In this document: piece by piece, positions 1 to 7,337 of the stretch
How the letters are laid out: each line of letters begins with the position of its first letter
Numbering within the stretch: position 1 is the stretch's first letter
Origin: JBDNFP01 sp041689775
GTDB taxonomy: Bacteria > Bacteroidota > Bacteroidia > Cytophagales > Spirosomataceae
Assembly: GCA_041689775.1 (NCBI GenBank)
Contig: JBDNFP010000154.1
Coordinates: 1-13,496, forward strand
DNA length: 13,496 bases
Direction: 5' to 3'
Program-made: the position numbers and the translations under genes
The notes under the pieces: model-generated
The model's input: only the letters and a program-made list of their open reading frames with translations
Told to the model about the DNA's origin: nothing
The model's database searches: none

Positions 1-332
1 GTTTCGCCAACGTTACGGTCGTACCCAACTTTGATGTCTGCTCCGGCCACCCAGATAGGCACTTTCAGGTACACGTCACCTCGGTTAAAATAGGTCTTAC
101 TATCATAAACCTTCCGGTCAAATGAACCTTCCAATCTAGGATCAAATCCCCCCCGGGCAATCAATAATTCGCGTTGGGCCGATTCGTTGATAAGATTACT
201 TTGTTTGACAATAGGATGGTTGGCCAGTATCTCCTGATAAAAATCACGGTAAGTGAATAAAAGAGAATCCTGCCCACGTGCGACGTGGAAAAAGGGTAGG
301 CTTCCCAGTAGTATTAAAACTATTCTTTTCAT
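1..332 (-). CDS. TolC-family outer-membrane efflux protein, N-terminal part (cut by window edge)
   Basis: The first 110 codons are visible; the rest lies beyond the left edge. The ATG is at 330-332. The protein opens with a signal peptide (Lys-Arg, then a hydrophobic run IVLILLGSLPFF, likely cleaved near ARG|Q at residues 20-21), so it is exported. The mature start, with TYRDFYQEILANHPIVKQSN, matches the first helix of TolC-like outer-membrane factors (a substrate-channel helix usually reading 'AL..NP.i..a'), and GGFDPRLEGSFD matches the turn into the first beta-strands. By family knowledge such proteins form trimeric outer-membrane ducts that dock onto HlyD-type adaptors. The gene is last in a minus-strand operon, 42 bp after the adaptor gene, which supports the call. 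The alternative is another outer-membrane beta-barrel protein, but the neighbours make that unlikely. Confidence 0.85.
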   Translation of the reverse strand, partial: MKRIVLILLGSLPFFHVARGQDSLLFTYRDFYQEILANHPIVKQSNLINESAQRELLIARGGFDPRLEGSFDRKVYDSKTYFNRGDVYLKVPIWVAGADIKVGYDRNVGE

Positions 333-374
333 GGTTGATTCCTCATCATCGGAAAAGTGAAGGTTAGGTTTTCC

Positions 375-1742
375 TTACTTTTTCTCTCCCAATGTAGATT
401 TCGTGGTTATTTTATCAATTTCGCTTTGGTTAAGGTTAGGAGGGAAGCCATTTAGTTGACGCCATAGTTCGTACCATATTGGCACGTCCGACAGCATAAC
501 CCAACCGAAGACCCCTGAGCCCTGCCGGATCGCAGCGGGCCATTCGCCTTTTTTTTTGGGGACCACCAAAATTCTGAATTTTCCATTGGCACTATTCACG
601 CGGTCGATAACTGTAACGGTACCTCCAAAGGTACCTACCGAAACCCCCGGCCAACCACCAAATTGTAGAGCAGGCCAGCCGTCAAACTCAACACGAACCT
701 CCCGACCGGGCGTTACCAGCGCTATATCCATTGGGTTTACATACAATTCAACCGCAATTTCAGGATTTTGAGGTTGTAAAGTAGCGATTGATTCACCTTC
801 CTTAATATTTTCGCCTATCCCAGACTTGATCGCTTTCACGATGTAGCCGGTTTGGGGAGCTCTTACGATATAGTTATTTTGCCTAACCTTCACGCTGGAA
901 TATTTATTCCGCAGCTTGGATATTTCTGATTCGCCATCAGCAAGACTTGATTGGGCCGAGCTGCGGTCGGAGTTAGCCTTCGCGATCTTATCTTGGTATT
1001 CTGCGGCCAAGGAACTCAATTCTATACGAGCATTGATTAATTCCTGTCGCGCAATATCAAATTTGTTTTGCTGGGCTATAATCTTGGCGTATTCTTCCTG
1101 AACCTTCAATCGCCGGGATTCAAGGTCAGTCAACGAAAAAAGACCATCCTTGAATCCATCTTCGTACCGTGAAAGTCTATTCAGGGTAATTTTATAGTTA
1201 TTTTCATAGGCTATCAGGTCAGTACTGTCACTGACCACCTTCATACTGGATTGATTGACCTTATTCCGGGCCTTTTGTAAGCTGAAATTTAATCCCTGCT
1301 TTAAAGCATCTATTTGGTCGGCCAGAGCATCAATTTTGTTACTATATCCTAGTATACTTTGGTCTTTTGCATCAATTTGTTCGTTGACTCTGCCCAGTAC
1401 TTGTGGGTCAAAATATTCGTCCTTTACTTCCGAAAGCACCAGTAAAGTATCGCCCTTCATCACCAAGTCTCCCTCGGTGATATACCACTTTTCAATTCGG
1501 CCAGCAATGATGTTTTGGATTGTTTGAGGGCGGCTATCCAACGACATGGTTGTAACGGAGCCGGTACCAGTGATGTTCTGTTGCCAAGGAAGGAACAGAA
1601 CAATAAGTAGGATGAGGGTAATGACTTGAAGCCAGCGAGAAAACACGATCGCTGTTCGGGGAGATGAAAGGGTACTCATAGCGTGTAGTCGATATTTATC
1701 GAGTACCTCATCTTTCACGCGTATTCTTGAAATATTTAACAT
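375..1742 (-). CDS. HlyD-family periplasmic adaptor (membrane fusion protein)
   Basis: This 455-residue protein would bridge the inner-membrane ABC transporter and the TolC-like channel. It has a short cytoplasmic N-terminus, one membrane anchor at about residues 36-52 (WLQVITLILLIVLFLPW), and the first half of a biotinyl-lipoyl-like domain at 72-105 (IAGRIEKWYITEGDLVMKGD). A long helical, Gln/Lys/Glu/Ala-rich coiled-coil hairpin at about 115-285 follows. The second lipoyl half is at 288-325 (IVRAPQTGYIVKAI), and then a beta-barrel region (VELYVNPMDIALVTPGREV). The length and order fit HlyD/LapC-type adaptors of type I secretion. The C-terminal Gly/Trp-rich stretch at 354-415 (DGWPALQFGGWPG) resembles that of Bacteroidota adaptors rather than E. 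coli HlyD. It lies 60 bp after the ABC gene and 42 bp before the TolC-like gene. The substrate is unknown; export of a protein, peptide or small molecule is possible. Confidence 0.92.
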   Translation of the reverse strand: MLNISRIRVKDEVLDKYRLHAMSTLSSPRTAIVFSRWLQVITLILLIVLFLPWQQNITGTGSVTTMSLDSRPQTIQNIIAGRIEKWYITEGDLVMKGDTLLVLSEVKDEYFDPQVLGRVNEQIDAKDQSILGYSNKIDALADQIDALKQGLNFSLQKARNKVNQSSMKVVSDSTDLIAYENNYKITLNRLSRYEDGFKDGLFSLTDLESRRLKVQEEYAKIIAQQNKFDIARQELINARIELSSLAAEYQDKIAKANSDRSSAQSSLADGESEISKLRNKYSSVKVRQNNYIVRAPQTGYIVKAIKSGIGENIKEGESIATLQPQNPEIAVELYVNPMDIALVTPGREVRVEFDGWPALQFGGWPGVSVGTFGGTVTVIDRVNSANGKFRILVVPKKKGEWPAAIRQGSGVFGWVMLSDVPIWYELWRQLNGFPPNLNQSEIDKITTKSTLGEKK

Positions 1743-1802
1743 AAGTATTAAACTCGGTAGTAAATCCTGGTTGTTTTTAACTAATTGATATTAAATGAGA
1801 AA

Positions 1803-4001
1803 TCAGGAGGTCATATCAAATTGTCTTCTAAACTCAGGACTATTTTTAATTTGTTCATAGGCCCCTTCCAGCGTACTCCGCCCTTCATGGAGTATCATAA
1901 CGTTACTACACTTTTTCATGATGGATGTGTCGTTTGATAAAATGATGAGCGACCAGGGTGTTGCAGGGTCTGTAAGAAGTGAGATTATTTTGTTCCGCTC
2001 GTTTTCCTGAATTTTGTGCAGGACATCATCAATCATTAGGATTTTTGGGCGGGGTGCCAGACAACGCGCCAGTGTTATTTTTGTAATAAAACCATCAGAA
2101 AACCTTCGTCCGCCGGGTAGCATCATTGTATTCAACCCTTCCGCTAATTTGCTAATTTCCTCGTTCATATTAAGGGCAGAAAGAACCCATTCTAAATCGG
2201 AGAGACTAATCTCTTTTCGTCCCATGGTAATATTTTCAAGAATAGAGCCTTCGAAAATATCATCATGAGCGACATTTTGCTCAATGTAAGTACGAAGGCT
2301 GACTACATTCAAGTCCCGGAGTGAAATACCATTGAACATAATACCTCCTTCGTAGTCGGCCAACATACCGGATAGCACTTTCAATAGAGTGTTTTTACCA
2401 GAGCCGTTGGCCCCTGTTACACAAAGGGTGTCTCCTGACTTTAAAGAAAACGAAATATTATTCAGGGCATATTTATTTTTATCTTTGTACTTATACCTAA
2501 GCTGAGAAACTTCCAGGTGCATTCCGTTGGCATAATCAGTAGGTGAAAACCGGAAGCCCTGCTCTCTTTCCAGTGGTAAGTCAGTAACGTTACCAAGCTT
2601 TTCAACCGCAGTGAGGGAGTCAAATATAATATCGATACTCTGGATGAGCTTTTCAACAGAGTTCGTCAAGAGCACGATGATAATTTCGGTGGCCACAAAC
2701 TGACCCAGCGAAATTTGTCTTTCGACTACTAGGTAAGTACCCAACACCAGCAAACCACCAATCACCAGAGTCTTAAAAGCTACCGCGTTCCAATAGAATA
2801 CTTTCAGAATCTTAAAGTGCTTTTTCCGATATACCAGGTAATTATTTACCAAATGATCCATCTTTTCCATGGGTAAGTTAGCAGCACCTGCCAACTTAAA
2901 TGTGTAAATAGATCGGGCGATATCTTCGAGCCATTGGGCTACTTTGTATTTATACTTTGATTCTACCAGACTGGTTTGTAATCCTTTGGGGCCGTTGCGG
3001 TAAATAATTAATGAAAGAATCAAGAATGTAACAAACCCAAACGCAATGAAGAAGGGATGATAAAATGATAACAGAATGATTCCAAGCAATATCTGCAAGA
3101 CAGCACCGGTCAGATCAATCAAAATTTTGGGAAGGGCTTTTTGAACGGTCAGTACGTCAAAAAAGCGATTCATAAGCTCGGGCGGGTAGTAGGCCAACAG
3201 TGCCTCTGCCTTCACCCGGGGTATTCTATACGTAAACTCAAATGCTGCTTTGGCAAAGATTCTTTGTTGTAATGTCTCTACGAGGGTCAATTGGATAATT
3301 TGCATCATCCCGGATATCAATACCCCTCCGATAACCATGAATAAAAGCAGGTAAACAGAGCTAAAAAACATCCCTCCCGAAATAAGGTTGATGAGGGCCT
3401 GGATTCCCAGGGGAAGTGATAAGCTGATCAAACCGATCACTATGGCGTAGAGGTAAATATAGCCAATATCCCTTTTTTCATTTCCAAAGAGTTGGAAAAG
3501 CCGTTGAACGGGCGTTAAAGGATCATCTTGTAAACCTTCGGTTTGGCTCACGAGTGACTCCATCGGAAATGACGTAATGTACAGCGCCTGACCATTACGA
3601 GATGCATCAGAGGTAGCATTCCACAGAAAGGGATTCTTTACCTGAATGGAGGTATTACTCATTGTCCCGTCAGGATACAGCGTAATATTTAGCGGTTTTC
3701 CGTCGATCATTTTACCACCTATAACGGGTAAAATTTCTCCTCCATTTTTCTCGAAATACAGAATTGGATAGTTCGACTCTTCAATCAGAGTAGTAAGTTT
3801 GCCTACTTCAATGTGACTACTAATAAGCGTGAGGTCGTGCTCTCTTGCCTTTGTGATGAGGTCATTGAGAAATATGGGAAAGTTTTCCTCGGAGTAAGTT
3901 CGTTCGTTGAGAGAATCGTAATTGTTGAATATTGGAGTACCTTTTGATTCAAAAGCGGCGCTTAGATTGTTACAAATTGTTTGAATCAGTTGAGTGTTCA
4001 T
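1803..4001 (-). CDS. Type I secretion-like ABC transporter with a degenerate ATPase domain
   Basis: This 732-residue ABC half-transporter is an exporter by family. Residues 1-165 form a soluble N-terminal domain in the place of the C39 peptidase or C39-like domain of HlyB/LapB proteins, with no Cys-Gly-Pro catalytic motif. Membrane helices lie at about 180-235, 297-335 and 405-446, as in a type I exporter fold. The nucleotide-binding domain covers about 495-732 and departs from the family rules. Walker A is GANGSGKNT (530-538), with Asn537 instead of Ser/Thr after Lys536. The signature at 634-638 is FSDGF rather than LSGGQ. Walker B ILMIDD has Asp659 where the catalytic Glu is expected. The SALD D-loop is absent (LHKIQ), and the H-loop position is Asn690. 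The Q-loop (Gln575) is kept. The frame is open throughout, so it does not look like a simple pseudogene. The first of the ABC-HlyD-TolC operon, it is probably an inner-membrane protein; whether it hydrolyses ATP well is doubtful. Confidence 0.9.
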   Translation of the reverse strand: MNTQLIQTICNNLSAAFESKGTPIFNNYDSLNERTYSEENFPIFLNDLITKAREHDLTLISSHIEVGKLTTLIEESNYPILYFEKNGGEILPVIGGKMIDGKPLNITLYPDGTMSNTSIQVKNPFLWNATSDASRNGQALYITSFPMESLVSQTEGLQDDPLTPVQRLFQLFGNEKRDIGYIYLYAIVIGLISLSLPLGIQALINLISGGMFFSSVYLLLFMVIGGVLISGMMQIIQLTLVETLQQRIFAKAAFEFTYRIPRVKAEALLAYYPPELMNRFFDVLTVQKALPKILIDLTGAVLQILLGIILLSFYHPFFIAFGFVTFLILSLIIYRNGPKGLQTSLVESKYKYKVAQWLEDIARSIYTFKLAGAANLPMEKMDHLVNNYLVYRKKHFKILKVFYWNAVAFKTLVIGGLLVLGTYLVVERQISLGQFVATEIIIVLLTNSVEKLIQSIDIIFDSLTAVEKLGNVTDLPLEREQGFRFSPTDYANGMHLEVSQLRYKYKDKNKYALNNISFSLKSGDTLCVTGANGSGKNTLLKVLSGMLADYEGGIMFNGISLRDLNVVSLRTYIEQNVAHDDIFEGSILENITMGRKEISLSDLEWVLSALNMNEEISKLAEGLNTMMLPGGRRFSDGFITKITLARCLAPRPKILMIDDVLHKIQENERNKIISLLTDPATPWSLIILSNDTSIMKKCSNVMILHEGRSTLEGAYEQIKNSPEFRRQFDMTS

Positions 4002-4168
4002 AGAGTGTATTATGAAATTGAGGATGGCTTGTTTATACTTTATCTAAATAAGCTCAACCAAGATAACGCATTAAGTTTTGTAAATGTTACCCTATGTACT
4101 CATAAAAAATATTTATTGCTACCATTGAATATCCTTATTCAGAAAATCTATTAAAGTTGATAAAAAGT
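4002..4168. promoter_or_regulatory. Divergent promoter region between the ABC exporter operon and hemF
   Basis: This 167 bp AT-rich stretch separates two divergent transcription units and must hold their promoters. Bacteroidota promoters usually carry TAnnTTTG near -7 and TTTG near -33. Near matches are TACCATTG at 4120-4127 (plus strand, about 41 bp before the hemF ATG) and TATCTTGG at 4058-4065 (minus strand, about 56 bp before the ABC gene start). Neither has a good TTTG at the right spacing, so the exact sites are guesses. No operator-like palindrome or riboswitch was recognised. Confidence 0.3.
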
Positions 4169-5083
4169 ATGAAAGAAACAGATGTAGAGGATTACTTGAA
4201 AACCTTACAGGACAAAATTTGTTTGGCAATCGAGCAAGAAGATGGTTTGGGTAAATTTCAGGAAGACATTTGGGAACATCATTCTGGCGGCGGTGGTCGC
4301 ACCCGATTGATTCAAAATGGTGCCGTGATTGAGAAGGGTGGGGTTAATTTTTCGAGCGTTCAGGGAGAGGTTCATCCGCGTTTGAGAAAGCAGATGAATC
4401 TTGGGGAGAATGATGACGTGCGCTTTACCGCCATGGGTGTTTCGATTGTGATGCATCCTGTAAACCCACACGTTCCGATCATTCATATGAATGTTCGGTA
4501 TTTTGAGTTGAATGACGGTACCTGCTGGTTTGGTGGTGGTATAGACCTTACGCCTCATTATATAGTGGAGGAAGACGCCCGTTTTTTTCATAGCCGTTTG
4601 AAATCGGTATGTAATGATCACCATCCCGACTTCTATCCGGAATTTAAAAAATGGGCCGATGATTACTTCTTTATTGCTCACCGGAACGAAACCCGGGGAG
4701 TAGGTGGTATTTTCTTTGATTACCTGAAACCATCCACCGAAGGAAGCGGAAAGAATTTGACTAAGGAAGAACTCTTTGCTTTTCTGAGACAAGTAGGGGA
4801 AAGCTTCATACCTATCTACACATCTTTGATGAACAAACACAAAGAAGATTCCTATTCAGAGGATGAAAAGCAATGGCAGTTTCTGCGGAGAGGACGGTAC
4901 GTGGAGTTTAATCTTGTGTGGGACCGGGGCACAAAATTTGGCTTAGAAACCAACGGCCGTATCGAGTCGATATTAATGAGCCTACCACCACGGGCCCAAT
5001 GGGAGTACAGCCATGTCCCGGAGGAGGGCAGTTGGGAGGCGAAAACCCTTAGCTTATTAAAAAAAGGAATTGATTGGGTATAG
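4169..5083 (+). CDS. hemF: Oxygen-dependent coproporphyrinogen III oxidase
   Basis: This enzyme uses O2 to decarboxylate two propionates of coproporphyrinogen III to vinyl groups, giving protoporphyrinogen IX in cytosolic heme synthesis. The protein is 304 residues, the usual bacterial length, and the family motifs are all present: GGGGRTRLIQNGAVIEKGG (40-58), IIHMNVRYFE with His106 (104-113), WFGGGIDLTPHY (120-131), HRNETRGVGGIFFDYL with His171 (171-186), and GRYVEFNLVWDRGTKFGLE (242-260) followed by LPPRAQWEY. The reading frame can be opened four codons earlier at a TTG (4157), but the ATG at 4169 is the likelier start because the conserved region begins well downstream and no ribosome-binding site favours TTG. 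The gene is transcribed away from the exporter operon, and its stop lies one base from the menC stop on the other strand. Requirement for oxygen suggests an aerobic life style. Confidence 0.98.
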   Translation: MKETDVEDYLKTLQDKICLAIEQEDGLGKFQEDIWEHHSGGGGRTRLIQNGAVIEKGGVNFSSVQGEVHPRLRKQMNLGENDDVRFTAMGVSIVMHPVNPHVPIIHMNVRYFELNDGTCWFGGGIDLTPHYIVEEDARFFHSRLKSVCNDHHPDFYPEFKKWADDYFFIAHRNETRGVGGIFFDYLKPSTEGSGKNLTKEELFAFLRQVGESFIPIYTSLMNKHKEDSYSEDEKQWQFLRRGRYVEFNLVWDRGTKFGLETNGRIESILMSLPPRAQWEYSHVPEEGSWEAKTLSLLKKGIDWV

Positions 5084-5084
5084 C

Positions 5085-6188
5085 TCAGACGTTTACCCAA
5101 TGGCCATCCAATGCCGAAAGGTCCCATGGGGACGTCCCATTGGAGTATAAATTGCCGAGTTTGATTTCGAGTGGTGAATCAAGATTATTATGGTAGATCT
5201 GTCCGGTACCGAGGCCTTGGGGTAATGCGTTATCAAATTGAGCCGTAAATTGGGCAATTGCGTTCAATCCAAGGTTTGATTCCAGGGCAGAGGTCATCCA
5301 CCAGCCAATGGAAAGTCGTTGGGCAATTTCAATCCACTCTTTGCACTGTTGAAATCCACCCAGCAAGGTGGGTTTTAATATGATGTAGGGAGGAAGGATA
5401 TTCTTCAATAGGGCGAACTTAGCCATGTAATCCATTTTGCCAATAAGTTCTTCATCGAGTGCTACTGGTATAGGGGACGTGCCACAGAGTTCTTTTAGTA
5501 ATTCATGTTGGTTGGTGGCAATGGGTTGCTCAATGGAATGAATCGAAAAAGTGGCCAAGGCGTTTAACTTGGAATGCACATCCGCAGTGGTGAAGGCTCC
5601 ATTTGCATCGACCCTGAGGGTTATAACTTTTGGGGAGTACCGTGCACGAATACGTTCTAGAATCCGACATTCCTGGTCAAAATCGATAGCGCCTACCTTC
5701 ATTTTGATGGTCGTAAAGCCCGCCGAGAGCTTCTCTTCAATTTGCCGGTTCATAAAATCCTCGGAACCCATCCACACCAATCCATTGATTGGTATTCCAG
5801 AACCTTTCTGACTGAAAGTATTCGGGTAATGAACTTTTTTTCCTCCATTCATGAAGTCTAAAAGGGCTGTTTCAACACCAAAACGGATCGATGGGTAATC
5901 GTAAGGAATGATCTGTTGTAAAATAATCGGAAGGTTAAATGGGAAGACCTCCAAATCCATACTGTTAAAAAGCCGGCAAATCTCGATTAACTTTGTTTCA
6001 AAATCAGGTATTGCGTCAATGCTCAAACCATTGAGCGGACCACACTCACCATAACCGATAATACCAGGTTGTTCGCCATCCGTAATTTTTAAAAACCAAG
6101 ATATTTTTTCGGTTAGAATACCCCGAGAGGTCCCTGCTTCGAACTTAAATTGAAGTTTATATGGCTGATATTGAATGAATAATGGCAT
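5085..6188 (-). CDS. menC: o-Succinylbenzoate synthase (enolase superfamily)
   Basis: This enzyme dehydrates SHCHC to o-succinylbenzoate in menaquinone synthesis. The 367-residue protein has an N-terminal capping domain (1-125) and a barrel with the enolase-superfamily residues in order: Lys162-x-Lys164 (TIKMKVG), metal ligands Asp194 (RVDANGAF), Glu220 (SIEQP) and Asp245 (VALDEEL), and Lys272 (ILKPTLLGG). The late motif TSALESNLGLNAIAQF (299-314) is typical of MenC. Related dipeptide epimerases share the metal ligands but normally have a DxD motif rather than this SALESN..GLNA segment, so MenC is preferred. The start at 6186-6188 is 60 bp from the divergent lpxK start, and the stop is one base from hemF. 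Other men genes are not in the window. Confidence 0.9.
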   Translation of the reverse strand: MPLFIQYQPYKLQFKFEAGTSRGILTEKISWFLKITDGEQPGIIGYGECGPLNGLSIDAIPDFETKLIEICRLFNSMDLEVFPFNLPIILQQIIPYDYPSIRFGVETALLDFMNGGKKVHYPNTFSQKGSGIPINGLVWMGSEDFMNRQIEEKLSAGFTTIKMKVGAIDFDQECRILERIRARYSPKVITLRVDANGAFTTADVHSKLNALATFSIHSIEQPIATNQHELLKELCGTSPIPVALDEELIGKMDYMAKFALLKNILPPYIILKPTLLGGFQQCKEWIEIAQRLSIGWWMTSALESNLGLNAIAQFTAQFDNALPQGLGTGQIYHNNLDSPLEIKLGNLYSNGTSPWDLSALDGHWVNV

Positions 6189-6190
6189 GA

Positions 6191-6259
6191 ATGGCGAAAG
6201 TGAAAAAGTTTATCGGGAATTACGAATTAGAAGTACGGGCACGGAAAAATGAATCATAA
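6191..6259 (+). CDS. Possible 22-codon leader ORF overlapping the lpxK start
   Basis: An ATG at 6191, two bases past the menC start codon, opens a 22-codon frame that ends with TAA at 6257-6259, eight bases into lpxK in a different frame. It starts MAKVKKFIGNYELEV and is basic. Ribosomes finishing it would stop inside the lpxK start region, as in translational coupling. It may equally be chance in a 60 bp gap, and no homologue is recognised. Confidence 0.15.
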   Translation: MAKVKKFIGNYELEVRARKNES

Positions 6260-7334
6260 AGCTACAAACTTGTTCAATAAATCTGCCATAAAGGTTCTGC
6301 TTAAACCCTTTACGTGGTTATACGGGGGTATCATGGATATGCGCAACTTTCTTTATAATCGTAATGTCCTAACCTCAACGAACACAAAACAGTTTTCGGT
6401 CGTGGTAGGAAACCTTACTGTAGGGGGGACCGGAAAGACACCTATGGTTGAGTATATCCTCCATTCCTTTCTGGAAACTGAAAAAATAGTTTCGTTGAGT
6501 AGAGGTTATGGTCGGCTTAGCCAGGGGTTCATGCTTGCTTCTCCTGAATCTACTGCGGAGGATATCGGCGATGAGCCTCTACAATATTATAAAAAATTTG
6601 GCAAAAAAAGTAAGGTCGCTGTTTGTGAAAATAGAGTGGCTGGAAGTAAAAAGTTGCACAAACTTTTTCCTGATCATCGTTTATTACTGCTCGACGATGC
6701 ATTCCAGCATCGATCTTTGAAACCGGATGTTGCCATTGTACTTAATGATTATAATCGCCCGTTTTATAAAGATGAACCTTTTCCGGGCGGGCGGCTTCGG
6801 GAAAGGCGACGAGGAATTATGCGAGCCAATGCTGTCATTACGACCAAATGTCCCGATTCCCTTTCTAAGCAAGAGAAGTTATTGATTGTGGGGGAGATAC
6901 AAAGGTTTTCAGTGGCTGGTACGCCTATTTTTTTCTCGAAGGTTAAATATGGTCAACCTCGGAGTTTCGAGGGCATCGCCGTTACCGTAAAAGAAGTAAG
7001 GGTAGTGGTTGGCATTGCTCAACCAAATCCTTTTGTGGAGTACCTGCGACAGAATTTCAGGGTTGTACATGTTGCTAGCTTTCCAGACCATTATCATTAC
7101 ACTGAAGCAGATGTGCAAAAAATGGTGAGGGATAGAAATAAGGATGAAGTTATATTGACCACCGAAAAAGATATGGTCAAATTGCTGCCATTGGCAAAAA
7201 AAGCCAAAGTGATGTCTAATTTTGCATATATTCCAATTGAGGTCGATTTCGGGGAGGATACCGATCCATTTCAGAATTGGTTGAGGAATGTAATCTTAAT
7301 TCCGCTACAAAATGATAGCAAGGGTACACTGTAA
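6249..7334 (+). CDS. lpxK: Tetraacyldisaccharide 4'-kinase (lipid A synthesis)
   Basis: This inner-membrane-associated kinase phosphorylates the 4' position of tetraacyldisaccharide-1-phosphate to make lipid IVA. The 361-residue protein has the N-terminal membrane-associating helix region (LLKPFTWLYGGIMDMRNFLY), Walker A GNLTVGGTGKTP with Lys63 (54-65), LSRGYGR (83-89), GDEPLQYYKKF (107-117), LLLDDAFQHR (146-155), the FPGGRLRE stretch (178-185), the FPDHYHYT segment with His281/His283 in the catalytic region, and TTEKDMVKL (304-312). All are LpxK family motifs at normal spacing. An in-frame stop at 6228-6230 limits upstream extension, and ATG 6249 is the only ATG between that stop and the conserved region. 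The stop is only 3 bp before the porin start, so the two are probably co-transcribed and both serve the outer membrane. Confidence 0.97.
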   Translation: MNHKATNLFNKSAIKVLLKPFTWLYGGIMDMRNFLYNRNVLTSTNTKQFSVVVGNLTVGGTGKTPMVEYILHSFLETEKIVSLSRGYGRLSQGFMLASPESTAEDIGDEPLQYYKKFGKKSKVAVCENRVAGSKKLHKLFPDHRLLLLDDAFQHRSLKPDVAIVLNDYNRPFYKDEPFPGGRLRERRRGIMRANAVITTKCPDSLSKQEKLLIVGEIQRFSVAGTPIFFSKVKYGQPRSFEGIAVTVKEVRVVVGIAQPNPFVEYLRQNFRVVHVASFPDHYHYTEADVQKMVRDRNKDEVILTTEKDMVKLLPLAKKAKVMSNFAYIPIEVDFGEDTDPFQNWLRNVILIPLQNDSKGTL

Positions 7335-7337
7335 TGT

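Noticed and set aside
1803..4001. Reading the ABC gene as a peptidase-containing bacteriocin exporter
   Set aside because: The N-terminal domain lacks the C39 Cys-Gly-Pro motif and a matching catalytic His/Asp pair, so no processing activity can be claimed.
4157..4168. TTG start adding four residues to HemF
   Set aside because: The ATG at 4169 is a better start codon, the extra residues MIKS are not in a conserved region, and no ribosome-binding site favours the TTG.
4205..4840. A 211-codon open frame on the minus strand inside hemF
   Set aside because: It lies wholly opposite hemF, whose motifs are all conserved. The antisense peptide shows no recognised domain and its composition follows from hemF codons.
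5085..6188. L-Ala-D/L-Glu (dipeptide) epimerase instead of MenC
   Set aside because: The metal and Lys residues are shared by both, but the SALESN-GLNA segment and overall motif layout fit MenC better.
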